DNA from: Aphrocallistes beatrix
Lineage: Eukaryota > Porifera > Hexactinellida > Sceptrulophora > Aphrocallistidae
Direction: 5' to 3'
NCBI GenBank assembly: GCA_963281255.1
Contig: OY725493.1
Span: 1,363,550-1,427,549, forward strand
Length of the DNA: 64,000 nucleotides
Shown here: piece after piece, positions 42,575 to 52,700 of the stretch
How positions within the stretch are numbered: position 1 is the stretch's first letter
Layout: each line of letters begins with the position of its first letter
Notes under the pieces: model-generated
The model's database searches: none
The model's input: only the letters and a program-made list of their open reading frames with translations
What the model was told of the DNA's origin: nothing
Made by a program: the position numbers and the translations under genes

Positions 42575-42660
42575 GGGAGATGTCCTTACGAGGGCCTAGG
42601 TCCTAGGACCTAGAGGGGGGCAGCCGGGGCACTGCCCCGGGGCTCATGGCGAGATAGGGC
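42575..42660. repeat. GC-rich palindromic stretch
   Basis: Contains CCTAGGTCCTAGGACCTAG and GCCGGGGCACTGCCCCGGGGC, both self-complementary. It resembles a transposon end, but no partner end or target duplication was found. Confidence 0.55.
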
Positions 42661-42796
42661 AGATTTGCTAAACTATAGTCAGATGGAAGCATAAATTGGA
42701 TGCAAAAACAAATTCTATATTAGTCATCAGATCTACTTCCAAACTAAATCAATAGTAATTAATTAGCATCAACATATTTATTGTACATATCATGAA

Positions 42797-44020
42797 CAGG
42801 CGCCGTTCGCGGTTTAGACTATGTGCGTCGGTTTCCTTCTGTCTCGCCGTTTGCTGATTTGCTATTCGCGCTAATTCTCGGGCGAAACACTCACGAAGTC
42901 AATCATAGTTCCAAACATCCTTGGGATCCCGGGATATTACACTGAATCTAGGGATTTTTTAGCCAAATCCAATGATTTTGAGATACATAATTCATTATTT
43001 ATATACGTAGGACGTAGCATTTTGTTTGTAAACATTCCATATTACTTTAGTATCTAAAATTATCTATGCATTTGGTGGGCCATCGATACGTGCTGCAACA
43101 GGTCTTTTAATTTTCTCGGGGGTCCTGTCCTTACGGCAATGACAGTGTACCACGTCTGTCAAACAGTCAGATTTCTACAGATTTCTAAAAATCTAATGTC
43201 AACCGTTGAAGCTAGTTTCTAGCATATTTTTGAGATTTGTTTACTTGATGTATCTATTGTAAACATAGGCGCCAAGTGAGGGTACCTGCCCCCTACACCC
43301 AGGTTTGGAGCCTGTGGGGGCCCGTGGAGCAGTGGAGGAAGCTGTGGTATGGCAGGACTTCACACAAACTTATAGGTTACAAAAAAATTATGTTAATTGA
43401 ATCTAGATATAGTATATATCCCAATTACATTTGAATTCCACTATAGTCCGAGATTTTCTTTTCCTTAGGTAGCAACAATAGCTGTATATCGATATTTGAC
43501 GTCTAAGATTAAAAAAATTCTGGGGCTAGCCCCCCTGACCTCCCGCAGGTTTTATTTTATTTTCCAAAGCTTGGCACCTATGATTGTAAACAATATGGGT
43601 TATAAAAAATTGTAAACAAAAGTAAACAATTAATTTATCATATAGAACCGAAAATATGATATTCAAATCTACACCAATATGATGAGTCGACATTTTCGTC
43701 TGAGGACAGAACATAGTGGAGCCATAGCCAAAAGACCCCAACATGCCAAAAATCAGCTTTCTGTGCCTGCAAGTTTCTTCACAATCAATTCGTTAGAGAT
43801 ATAAATATATACACATTAACGAGTTTTAATACGTCGTAGTAAGGATGAGATTGATCATTTATTGATAACCCATAACATTGAAAAATAATTAATGAAGTAG
43901 ACTTGATATTTGGGTGGAGATGACTTGGAGGACAAGGCAATTAATATTGTAATTGTCTTTGAGTGTGAGATCTACGTTTAGAATTTAAAAGAGAAATTTA
44001 CCAATAAAAATCTAAAATGT
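42797..44020 (+). repeat. ~1.2-kb dispersed repeat, copy A
   Basis: It starts CAGGCGCCGTTCGCGGTTTA and runs through blocks shared almost base for base with 48204-49680. Examples are CACGAAGTCAATCATAGTTC, CGGCAATGACAGTGTACCAC and TCGACATTTTCGTCTGAGG. Compared with copy B it lacks a ~310-bp internal segment carrying a coding fragment. Parts reappear at 45365-45555 and, inverted, at ~53742-53865. Confidence 0.85.
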
Positions 44021-44439
44021 AATCCTTGCTACCTCATCCTGGGAGGAGTGAAGCCTGGAGAAGGTGCAGTGATCACAACAACCAAAAATTCCGGTCCGAC
44101 TGAAGGGGTCGGGCCAATCGGGCCCGGGCCCGACCAAAAATTGAGCTCGAATATTTATGTCGATAACGATTTTTCTTGTCTAGCGCATGCTGTTTACATT
44201 GGAGCTCGGCGAACACAACACGAACACGAACCGTATTCGTGTTTGTATTTATAAATTAACTGACTGTTCAATCAAGTAATGTTGATTAAAATAATATTAG
44301 ATCGAAAAAAAATTATATTGCATCATACGTGTGTATAATATGCATTAAATATTTCCTATCTGAATCAGGAAATACTGTTAAAAGCAAAAAATAATTTTAG
44401 CTTTGGGCCCGACCAAATGAAAAGTGCTTCCGCCGGGCC

Positions 44440-44525
44440 TGACGTGTAACTACAAGTGTAGCTACACGTGTAGCTACATATGTACTACATATGTAGTTAC
44501 ATATGTAGTTACATATGTAGTATAC
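44440..44525. repeat. ACATATGTAGTT simple repeat
   Basis: Imperfect copies of a 12-bp self-complementary unit (TAGTTACATATG) follow a GTAGCTACACGTGTAGCTAC palindrome. A microsatellite-like palindromic array. Confidence 0.75.
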
Positions 44526-44588
44526 ATCGGGATCAAACAGTAGTGACTTATGCACAGGCGGCCCCAGGGGGGGGCATCCGGGGCATTT

Positions 44589-45219
44589 CATAGGCGGATC
44601 TAGGGGGGGGCCCAGGGGGCCTGGGCCCCCCCTTCGAGGACTAGCCTAATGCACTCGTTCTCGTAGTATATTCCTTGTTACATATTTGGGGGCCCCATTT
44701 TCTTTAGACCAATCTAGAAAGGCGATCCTTTCCAGATTAGTCTGCGCATGGGGAATTTTCTCAGTAAATCAAAAGTGACATCTGCTACTGTTGAGAGGGC
44801 CAATTCTGCCCTGGCATATGTAAAGACGGAACTCCGTAGCTCAATGGGTGAAGAACGATTAAATGATTTAATTCTTCTTTATGCCCACAAAGACATTAAT
44901 CTCGCGTATTCTGAGATTGTAGATCGGTTTGCCATCAAAAGACCACGCTTGATGAAGTTAAGAAATCTATTAGATAACGCAGGTGATGAGACTGAGTGCT
45001 AGCCATCAGCAGCTGCTAGTTTTCAGTCTCTAGTGGCAATACAGTGGCACAGTTACATACTAGAAAAATATTATGAATCTTAGTATAGTATATGCAAATG
45101 GTCATTCGATATGGGTTTTAATATAATTATTCAAAAAATTTTCTGGGGGGAGACCCCCAGACCCCCCCAAAAAGCGCTCGTTCCACTCGCTCTTTCGTGA
45201 AATCCTGGATCCGCCCCTG
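44589..45219 (+). mobile_element. hAT-like element, inner nested copy
   Basis: Terminal repeats read CATAGGCGGATCTAG on the left and CAGGGGCGGATCCAG when the right end is reverse-complemented. It carries a remnant of a hAT transposase (44748-45002). The target duplication is not clear. Confidence 0.7.
44748..45002 (+). pseudogene. hAT transposase C-terminal fragment
   Basis: An 84-codon remnant with the hAT dimerisation-domain signature: A-T-V-E-R-A-N-S-A-L-A-Y-V-K-T followed by L-R-S-S-M-GEERLNDLILLYAHKDI. It matches the C-terminus of the ZMYM/THAP9-neighbour type of hAT proteins (usual motif: ER-x-F-S-A-L-K-x-I-K-T-x-L-R-S-x-M). Everything upstream (BED/TTF finger, catalytic core) is absent. 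Confidence 0.8.
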
Positions 45220-45364
45220 CATTTGCTCCGAGTTTGATTCTGCGGCCCCGGATTTCATTCAACCACCTAAGCCAAAATCATAGTAAGGCCCCCGGATTTT
45301 TTTCTTTTGGCCCCGACTCGCCCCGATTTGGAAAATTCCTGTGACCGCCCCTGCTTATGCATAA

Positions 45365-45760
45365 CGTGATCATTATTTATATACGTAGCATTTTGTTTGT
45401 AACGTTCCATATTACTTTAGTATCTAAAATTATCTATGCATTTGATGGGTACTGCAACAGGTATTTTGATTTTCTCGGTGGTCCTGTCCTTACGGCAATG
45501 ACAGTGTACCACGTTTGTCTAACAGTCAGATTTCTACAGATTTCTAAAAATCTTTTGGGCCACCATGATGGCTTGTTCAATTCGATCCAAGAAAAACAAT
45601 ACTCCGTGGACCCCTTTCTCACAACTGAGCTGCTAAAATTGATTCACGGAGCTCTTTCTTAATCTTTCTACTGTTCTCAGAGTTGACATATTTTCTGAAA
45701 CAACGACAATTTTCATTATATTGATATTTTCAGACTCTTCAACTCTCGAAAAAGTTTTGA
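45365..45760 (-). pseudogene. SWWP-motif coding fragment, copy 1
   Basis: The minus strand encodes a continuous stretch with S-W-I-E-L-N-KPSWWPKRFLEICR followed by NLTVRQTWYTVIAVRTGP. The first part is shared with copies at 49345-49689 and 51671-51991. The second part is shared with the ~1-kb repeats (43130-43195, 48530-48600). I do not recognise the protein family. Confidence 0.6.
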
Positions 45761-45991
45761 CAAAGTTTAAGTTGTTGCTTAAAACTTGTGCTGCTGTTCG
45801 AAAAATAAATGCGAAATCTCATGTACGAAAAAATCTTTATTGGAGTTTTCGTCGACATTACAATTTACAAGTTGATTGAAAATTGTATTTTTAACAAGTA
45901 ATAAGAAAAAAGAATATCAATAAAATGAAAATCTAAACATAAGCAATTTCAACAAAAGGAAAAGTTGCAAAACAAAAAAGGGTAAAGGGAT

Positions 45992-47206
45992 TTATAAAAA
46001 TATTTGTAAACTGAAATTTTCATTATTAGAAACACAAATAAGACTTCCTTCTTTAGTGAAACTTATTCCTCCGGGGTATGAGAACATTCCTTTCTCATGT
46101 CCCTGTTGTCCTATTTGATGAAGGAATTCTCCATCTGGAGTGAATACCTTGATACAGTGATCATTACAGGCACTAATAACAATGTTAGCGTTCGAGTCAA
46201 TACAGAAGAACCAGGGCGCATTTAATTGACTTTTTCCTCGAGACAGGACGGAGCGTATCTTGTCTCCTGTCAGAGTAAACACATGCACACAGGGATCGTC
46301 TACATGACTCAACACATACATTAGTTCCTCTGTTAGCTTAACACCTACAGGGCGTGTCATCAAGTCATGCTTGAAAATCTTTTTGAATTTGAGCTTTGAA
46401 GTCAGTACTTGAATCCGATCGTTATCTCTATCACAGACATATAAATCTCCAACCTGTGAAATGAATAGCTCAGAAGGGTGTTGGAACTCTAAATTCCCGG
46501 GTCCTTTCTTCCCTACTTGTCGTATAAACTTCAGGTCAGGTAACTTGAAGGAGAATACAACATGGTCGTTGTGACCACCGACATACAGGTTATCATTTTG
46601 CATCGCTATGCCCCATGGATTATTGAATAATTCAGTTCCAAATGATCTGATATATTCTCCAGTTTGTGAGAATATTGAAACACGAGAATTATAGAATTCT
46701 GCTATGAATATATTTCCACTTCTCTCGTTTACAGCTAGTCCAACAGAACCATCAAGTTCTCCAGGACCTTTACCCTTCTTAACAACAGTTATCACAGGTT
46801 GGAATGCATCATAATTAATGGGTACCACTTCACTAATCTTTCCTAGTTTTTCTATAGCTTGTTCAGCAAGGTTAGAATCGATCGAGAATTGGAGTTCTTT
46901 CTTTTGTGGAGTCATTTTCAGTTTTTCCAATTCCTTTTCCAACTCGTTAATCATTTTCTGTTGCACTTGTTTGAGAGGATTCTCTCTCAGGCCTGACTCA
47001 ACTTGAGATTTCGTGGCAGTTATCTGTGAGATCATTTCTTCATATAGAGTGTCTCTAGTTCGTAACTCTCCTCTCCTCTCACGCACTTCTGTAAGAATTT
47101 CAAATCTTCTTGCGTTCACTTTATCGATTATTCGATCGAAATGTGAATTGATTTTCAACTCCAACAGGTCAGTATTTTGGGAAGGAGCAGGATCATGTTC
47201 TGCCAT
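45992..47206 (-). CDS. Coiled-coil NHL-repeat protein (TRIM-NHL-like, no RING)
   Basis: A single-exon 404-aa protein. Residues ~15-115 form a charged coiled coil (RELRTR... KMINELEKELEKLK). Residues ~130-404 form an NHL propeller with blades such as GKGPGELDGSVGLAV, FNNPWGIAM, C-D-R-D-N-D-RIQVL and G-M-F-S-Y-P-G-G-I. The RING and B-boxes of TRIM-NHL proteins are absent, and the frame has no room for them before the first Met. It may act as a scaffold or RNA/protein binder lacking ligase activity, or be a truncated relative of the gene at 16015-17904. Flanked on both sides by repeats. Confidence 0.82.
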   Translation of the reverse strand: MAEHDPAPSQNTDLLELKINSHFDRIIDKVNARRFEILTEVRERRGELRTRDTLYEEMISQITATKSQVESGLRENPLKQVQQKMINELEKELEKLKMTPQKKELQFSIDSNLAEQAIEKLGKISEVVPINYDAFQPVITVVKKGKGPGELDGSVGLAVNERSGNIFIAEFYNSRVSIFSQTGEYIRSFGTELFNNPWGIAMQNDNLYVGGHNDHVVFSFKLPDLKFIRQVGKKGPGNLEFQHPSELFISQVGDLYVCDRDNDRIQVLTSKLKFKKIFKHDLMTRPVGVKLTEELMYVLSHVDDPCVHVFTLTGDKIRSVLSRGKSQLNAPWFFCIDSNANIVISACNDHCIKVFTPDGEFLHQIGQQGHEKGMFSYPGGISFTKEGSLICVSNNENFSLQIFL

Positions 47207-47682
47207 TTCAACTGTTCTTATTCAAACGATTTAATTCTTATTTAGTAAGCTTAGTGTACGATCACAGAACTCGACAATATATGTATAGAAGTCTATCAAA
47301 TACCTATATAAACTATCTATCAAATGTAGCAGAGCATATAGGCAGCTCAAGATCTGATTTCAGAATAGCTCTACATAAGCCACACAATTAAAGCGTAGGT
47401 TGTGCTACACTAGTGAACTACATGGTACCCAAGATGGTAAATGCTTGTAAATGCAATAATGCAGAGTAGTACAATTCATATAAATTTATCTTTGGGAAAA
47501 TCTGGACTACCAATGAAATCGCTGTGTTTTAATATCCTAGTTTGTTCGATTTTATTGATCAATAGAATTAGACCTAACGCAAAACAATTTTCGAAAATTC
47601 GATTCGTAAAATTCTTTTTGTTACATCAACTTTTGTGTACATCACTCATGCCTTGGATTTCAATAAAACATATATTTCATTA
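47207..47682. other. Intergenic, NHL gene 5' region
   Basis: About 475 bp of AT-rich sequence upstream of the coiled-coil NHL gene. No other feature seen. Confidence 0.35.
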
Positions 47683-47994
47683 CAGTACACCCTCGCTAAT
47701 CCGAACAGCGAGGGTTCGGATTAGCGAGGTTCCGAATAGCGAGGGTTCCGATTTGCCTAACTATTCTCCACGAACTAAGGGAACTGGCAGCGAAAAAGAG
47801 GATAAGCAATATAAAGCAAATGAACTTGGATGACTTTTTCTAGTCTTAATGCACTACATTATGTATAGCAATATGTATGAAACAATATAACCGTATATCT
47901 CAACATTCTGGGTTATAAAAATAGGTTCTTCACTAATCGGAATGATTTTTTCTTTCCTTGGTACAGGGCTGTTCGGATTAGCGAGGGTGTACTG
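47683..47994. mobile_element. pogo/Tigger-like MITE (CAGTACACCC family), copy 2
   Basis: A 312-bp element flanked by TA on both sides, with the same ~25-bp termini as 23761-24040. Just inside the left end is an extra tandem GCGAGGGTTCGGATTAGCGA-type run. Confidence 0.88.
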
Positions 47995-48062
47995 TATATA
48001 AATGCATTTTATTTTTATTATTAGCTTGTATCTTCATAATTTATATAAACCATTTTAATACA

Positions 48063-48147
48063 AACAAGCGCGCTTCGCTTCCTTGCGTTGCGCAGCTTGT
48101 GGACACTGTGTGTCCGCACAAAGACGCCCTACGGGAACCTGGAGATA
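48063..48147 (+). repeat. Hairpin repeat family, copy 2
   Basis: ACAAGCGCGCTTCGCTTCC leads into the inner palindrome GTGGACACTGTGTGTCCGC and ends near CCTGGAG, as in copy 1. Confidence 0.8.
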
Positions 48148-48203
48148 TCAAAGAAACGGTTGATTGCTTTCTAATTTCTCTACTAATAAACAAACGAAAT
48201 TAA

Positions 48204-49680
48204 CAGGCGCCGTTCGCGGTTTAGACTATGTGCGCCGGTTTCCTTTTGTCTCGCCGTTTGCTGATTTGCTTTTCGCGCTAATTCTCTGGCGAAACACTCA
48301 CGAAGTCAATCATAGTTCCAAACATCCTTGGGATTCCGGGATATTACACTGAATCTAGGGATTTTTTAGCCAAATCCAATGATTTTGAGATAATTCAATA
48401 ACGTGATCATTATTTATATACGTAGCATTTTGTTTGTAAACATTCCATATTACTTTAGTATCAAAAATTATCTATGCATTTGATAGGCCCATCGATACGT
48501 GCGGCCCCGGGTCTTTTTAATTTCCTCGGCGGCCCTGTCCTTACGGCAATGACAGTGTACCACTGTCAAACAGTCAGATTTCTACAAATTTCTAAAAATC
48601 TAATGTTAACCGTTGAAGCTAGTTTCTAGCATATTTTTGAGATGTGTTTACTTGATGTATCTATTGTAAACATAGGCGCCAAGTGAGGGTACCTGCCCCC
48701 CACCCCCAGGTTTGGAGCCTGTGGGGGCCCGTGGTGCCGGCCAGTGGAGCAGTGGAGGAAGCTGTTGTATGGCAGGACTTCACACAAACTTATAGGTTAC
48801 AAATAAACCCCATAAATTATGTTAATTGAATCTAGATATATATCCCAATTACATTTGTATTCCACTATAGTCCGAGATTTTCTTTTCCTTAGGTAACGAT
48901 ATTTGACGTCTAAGATTAAAAAAATTCTCTGGGGGCTAGCCCCCAGGTTTTATTTTATTTCCCAAAACTTGGCGCCTATGATTGTAAACAAAAGTAAACA
49001 ATTAATTTATCATAGAGATCCGAAAATATGATATTCAAATCTACACTAATATGATGAGTCGACATTTTCGTCTGAGGTCAGAACATAGTGGAGCCATAGC
49101 CAAAAGACCCCAACATGCCAAAAATCAGCTTTCTGTGCCTGCAAGTTTCTTCAAATATTCGTTAGTGGGATATAAATATATACACATCAATCGAGTTTTA
49201 TAATTAATAGTAAGGATGAGATTGATCATTTATTGATAACCCATAACATTGAAAAATAATTAATGAAGTAGACTTGATATTTGGGTGGAGATGATTCGGA
49301 GGACAAGGCAATTAATATTTCCAAAATAATTGAGAAATAAATAATTATGTTGTACTCGAAATTGTGATGATTGTGTTATCCAATGGAGAAGATAATGTTG
49401 AGGGAGAGTGTAGCGGTGGTGGGATGATAATGTAAGTAAAATTATTATTTGATTTTTTATTAAAATAATTAAGACTTTTAAATTCCAGGTTTGGCCACCA
49501 AGAAGGCTTTTCGGAGTCAATCCACGATACGCAGCTCCGTGGACACCTTTCTCGTAACTGAGTTGATAAAATTTCCTGACGGAGCTCTTTTTGAGGTTTT
49601 GATGCCATTTTTGAGAGTGGATCTTTGTGTGTGAGATCTAGGTTTAGAATTTTAAAAGAGAAATTTACCAATAGAAATGT
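48204..49680 (+). repeat. ~1.4-kb dispersed repeat, copy B
   Basis: A direct repeat of 42797-44020, with small indels and an additional ~310-bp internal block (~49319-49628) that holds SWWP coding copy 2. It ends with the shared GTGTGAGATCTAGGTTTAG block. Confidence 0.85.
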
Positions 49681-49689
49681 AATTGACAA
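49345..49689 (-). pseudogene. SWWP-motif small coding unit, copy 2
   Basis: A frame of up to 114 codons sharing L-R-Q-E-I-L-S-T-Q, S-C-V-S-W-I-D-S-E-KPSWWP, the L-E-F-K-S-x-N-Y-F block and a C-terminal Ser/Thr tail (T-I-I-T-I-S-S-T-T) with copy 3. The N-terminal part of the frame is not shared. Family unknown; a transposon-borne exon or decayed gene. Confidence 0.55.
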
Positions 49690-49766
49690 TAAATAATTAA
49701 TAGAATTTGTATCAATGTAAATTATTCATATTGAGGTTGGTTAAAAAAACAAATCTGAAAGCCAAC

Positions 49767-50610
49767 CAGGGCTGGGGTTGATTAACCGATATTCGGGCTC
49801 GATTATTTTGGTTTCCTCCAGGACGGTTAACCGGTTAACCGATGTCAATATTAATTGATAGAAATATGGATTTTTCGACTAATATTACCTTATATTAAAA
49901 AAATTACAATTTTCAATTATCTCGAAATACACTACCCGGACAAAAGTATTTGTACACTTCATTATCTTACGTGCATTTAATGCTAAAATGGGTCTATTCA
50001 AGAAGATTAAAACTCCGAAACGGTAAGTGATACAACTAATCGGGTTTCAAATTCGAAATCTTCACATTCGAATTAGTTATTGTAGGATATTTCTAATCAA
50101 TTACTAATTCCCAATTATTTCAAATTATCAATCACTGCCACTTTGTGCTACATATGTCCCTTTTTATCATTATACATGATGGTGATGTACTACCCCTTGC
50201 GCCACAGGTTGATAATTTTACTCATTGAGTTGTGCAATCTGTTAGAAATCTTCAACTATTACTAATTCGAAAGTGAAGATTTCGAATCTTAAATCAAACT
50301 CTTAATAGCTCTTAGAGTTTGAATACTTTTCCCTACAGGAAAAGATCAATTTAGTACTATTTGTATGGGGAATAATATAGTGTACAAATACTTTTGTCCG
50401 GTTAGTGTATACTATTTGGTTAAGAAAACAGAAATAATATTGTAAATCAAATTTTAGAAGTAATATTCGTGAATCTCCATCTGAAAACAATTAAATTAGT
50501 CTGAATATTTAGAAAATAAAGCAGATTGGTTAACCGATCCAAGATTTTTTAACCGTTAACCGTGATTAACGGCGGTTAGCCGGTTAACCGGTTAACGGAA
50601 TCTAGCCTTG
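49767..50610. mobile_element. hAT-like MITE with GGTTAACCGG-rich ends
   Basis: Ends start CAGGGCTGGGGTTGATTAACC and, on the right reverse-complemented, CAAGGCTAGATTCCGTTAACC. Both lead into GGTTAACC runs. The flanks share AGCCAAC (49760-49766 and 50611-50617), a 7-of-8-bp duplication typical of hAT. A Tc1-like MITE is nested inside. Confidence 0.75.
49930..50407. mobile_element. Tc1-like MITE, complete copy
   Basis: A 478-bp element flanked by TA. Its inverted repeats of >28 bp begin CACTAACCGGACAAAAGTAT, with C for A at the fifth or sixth base on the left. It is non-coding. A second, interrupted copy begins at 52701. Confidence 0.85.
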
Positions 50611-50639
50611 AGCCAACTAAAATGTATACAAAATGTCAG

Positions 50640-51500
50640 TCGACAGACTGATAGTGCAGCTCCATTATGTGACTCGTGGGGCATTTGCATAATGTTGTGA
50701 TAGAACAATTATGGTGATTGGTCGTTCGATTTATATACATGGTTTAGGTGACTGTTGAAAAATTGGAATCTCCCCATTGAAAATGACTTTAAAATGAATT
50801 TGGTGATGTTTTTTGAATTCGTGGAATAAGATCATTACAAGGTCAAATAATTAAGAACATATGTGTGATGAAGTAAACGGGAGATGATCAGTACAATAAC
50901 TTGTGATAAAAAGTAATTATGCAACTTTACGTGGATTTTTTCCAAATTTTCTCCCCCTAAAAATGGGACAAATGTGGTAGTATACCATTTCATAAACAAT
51001 TTATTCCCCAACCTAAAACCATAATGCTACAAATAAGTCAATATTTATGTTTTTTTAATATGTAGAATTTAATGGAAGGATCAGTTTCAATCCAAATTTG
51101 CTCAGAAATGAAATACAGCCTTAGGAAACTCAAAAATCACGTTTGAAGGCAGTATCCTAAACTGATGTACTTAAATCGGATGTAGGAACCACAATAATTG
51201 TCCTATCACAGTAATTCTGTATGCAAATCGAAAATAGGATAATTTTACTAACTTCTGGCTACAGATAACGGCTCAGTACTAATGAAATGACCTAAGTACA
51301 AGACAAAGCTAATACTTAGTTATGAACTTATGATCTCATATATTATGTAATGATTTGATGTCTACAATACATAAACGAGTTGGAGATAACGGATTTAACT
51401 ACTACTTGCATGATTGCTTATCGAGAATTATACATTTGGTGTTCTGTTAGCTGTTTCACCACCTAAATAAAATTTTACCTTCAAAGAGATCTTGATTAAA
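50640..51500. other. AT-rich stretch without recognisable features
   Basis: About 860 bp. I see no open frame of note, no inverted termini and no copy elsewhere in the window. Confidence 0.35.
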
Positions 51501-51504
51501 ATAT

Positions 51505-51580
51505 AGCAAGCGCGCTTCGCACTTGCTTAGCTCAGCTAGCGAACACTTTGTGTTCGTAGAGTGGCCTTGCAAAAATAAAT
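51505..51580 (+). repeat. Hairpin repeat family, copy 3 (diverged)
   Basis: AGCAAGCGCGCTTCGCACTTGC leads into the inner palindrome GCGAACACTTTGTGTTCG. Mutations in the palindrome are partly paired (G to A against C to T), which keeps the stem. Confidence 0.75.
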
Positions 51581-51670
51581 TTTACTCAATAATTGAAACA
51601 AACTTAATTTTAATCTCACACAAACAAACAATATTCAATAAACTGACAATGAACTTGCTAAGATAAATAA

Positions 51671-51991
51671 TTATGTTGTACTCGAAACAGTTATGATGGT
51701 GTCATCCAATGAAGATGATGTTGAGGGAGAGGGTGGCGGTGTTTGCGCTGCTAATGTAAGTAACATTAATATTTGTTTTTTTCTAAAATAATTAGGACTT
51801 TTAAATTCCAGCTGGTTTGGCCACCAGGATGGTTTTTCAGGGTCTACCCATGACACGCAGCTGCGTGGGCCTCTTTCTTGAATTTGTGTCGATAAAATCT
51901 CCTGGCGGAGCTTCTTCCTTAGTGATTCGACAGTTGACATATTTTCTGAAATGATCATTTTCCTAATATTTATACTTTTAGACTCATTCAA
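51671..51991 (-). pseudogene. SWWP-motif small coding unit, copy 3
   Basis: A frame of 106 codons. It contains K-K-L-R-Q-E-I-L-S-T-Q, S-C-V-S-W-V-D-P-E-KPSWWPNQ and the same L-D-D-T-I-I-T-V-S-S-T-T end as copy 2. Outside coding, the DNA matches copy 1 near GACATATTTTCTGAAA. Unrecognised family. Confidence 0.55.
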
Positions 51992-52613
51992 CTCTCAAAT
52001 TTCAAAAATATAAAGACAGGTTATTAATTGATTTTGAATTGGAAAAACCAATTCAAAATCAATTAGAAACTAATTAAAGAAACTACATTCGACTATTAGA
52101 TTTTTATAGAATGAAAAGAGATTTTGTAATGAGAGTAGAGACTAGTTACCAACGGTGACTCTGAAGGGAGCAATTTATTAAATACATACATATTTCAATT
52201 AGTTTGTTCAGGAAATTCTTGTAATCAGGGTCCTTATTCACTAAACTTAAGCTTAATTCAACTTAATTAAACTACAAGTCAAAACTAAGTTAAAACTAAG
52301 TCTTGACTTAGATTTACAAGGGAAATTCATATTTCCGCAGCCATGGGCATAGCCAGGAGGTTTTGTTGAGGGAGGCATATCAACCAGCTGGGAGCCTGGG
52401 CAGGGCTGGATAAAGCTTGAGTCGGGCCCTAGGCTATTGTAATCCGGGGCTCTTGATTCTAATTGCCATAATATATCTATTAGTTTAGCTAGTTCGCAAT
52501 TGAATTTAATTATATTTGTGATTGATTTCGAATTTCATAAAATTAACAAATTGGTAATTATAATTTGTTTCACATTAATTTTTTTTCCTTATAATTAATC
52601 AATGTGACCCCAG

Positions 52614-52690
52614 GCGCCCAAAGGGCGCCTCCGGCGGACACAAAGTGTCCGCCACCCGCGTAGCGCAAGCAAGCGAAGCGCGCTTGTATA
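52614..52690 (-). repeat. Hairpin repeat family, copy 4
   Basis: AGGCGCCCAAAGGGCGCCT is itself a palindrome. It is followed by GGCGGACACAAAGTGTCCGCC and GCAAGCGAAGCGCGCTTGTA. Opposite orientation to copies 1-3. Confidence 0.85.
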
Positions 52691-52700
52691 TATAGATATA

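Larger units (their letters stand above)
44555..45353. mobile_element. hAT-like element with 8-bp target duplication (outer)
   Basis: Its ends begin CAGGCGGCCCC and, reverse-complemented, CAGGGGCGGTCACAGG. The flanks are an exact 8-bp direct repeat, CTTATGCA (44547-44554 and 45354-45361), as hAT transposases generate. A second hAT-like element lies inside it. Confidence 0.8.
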
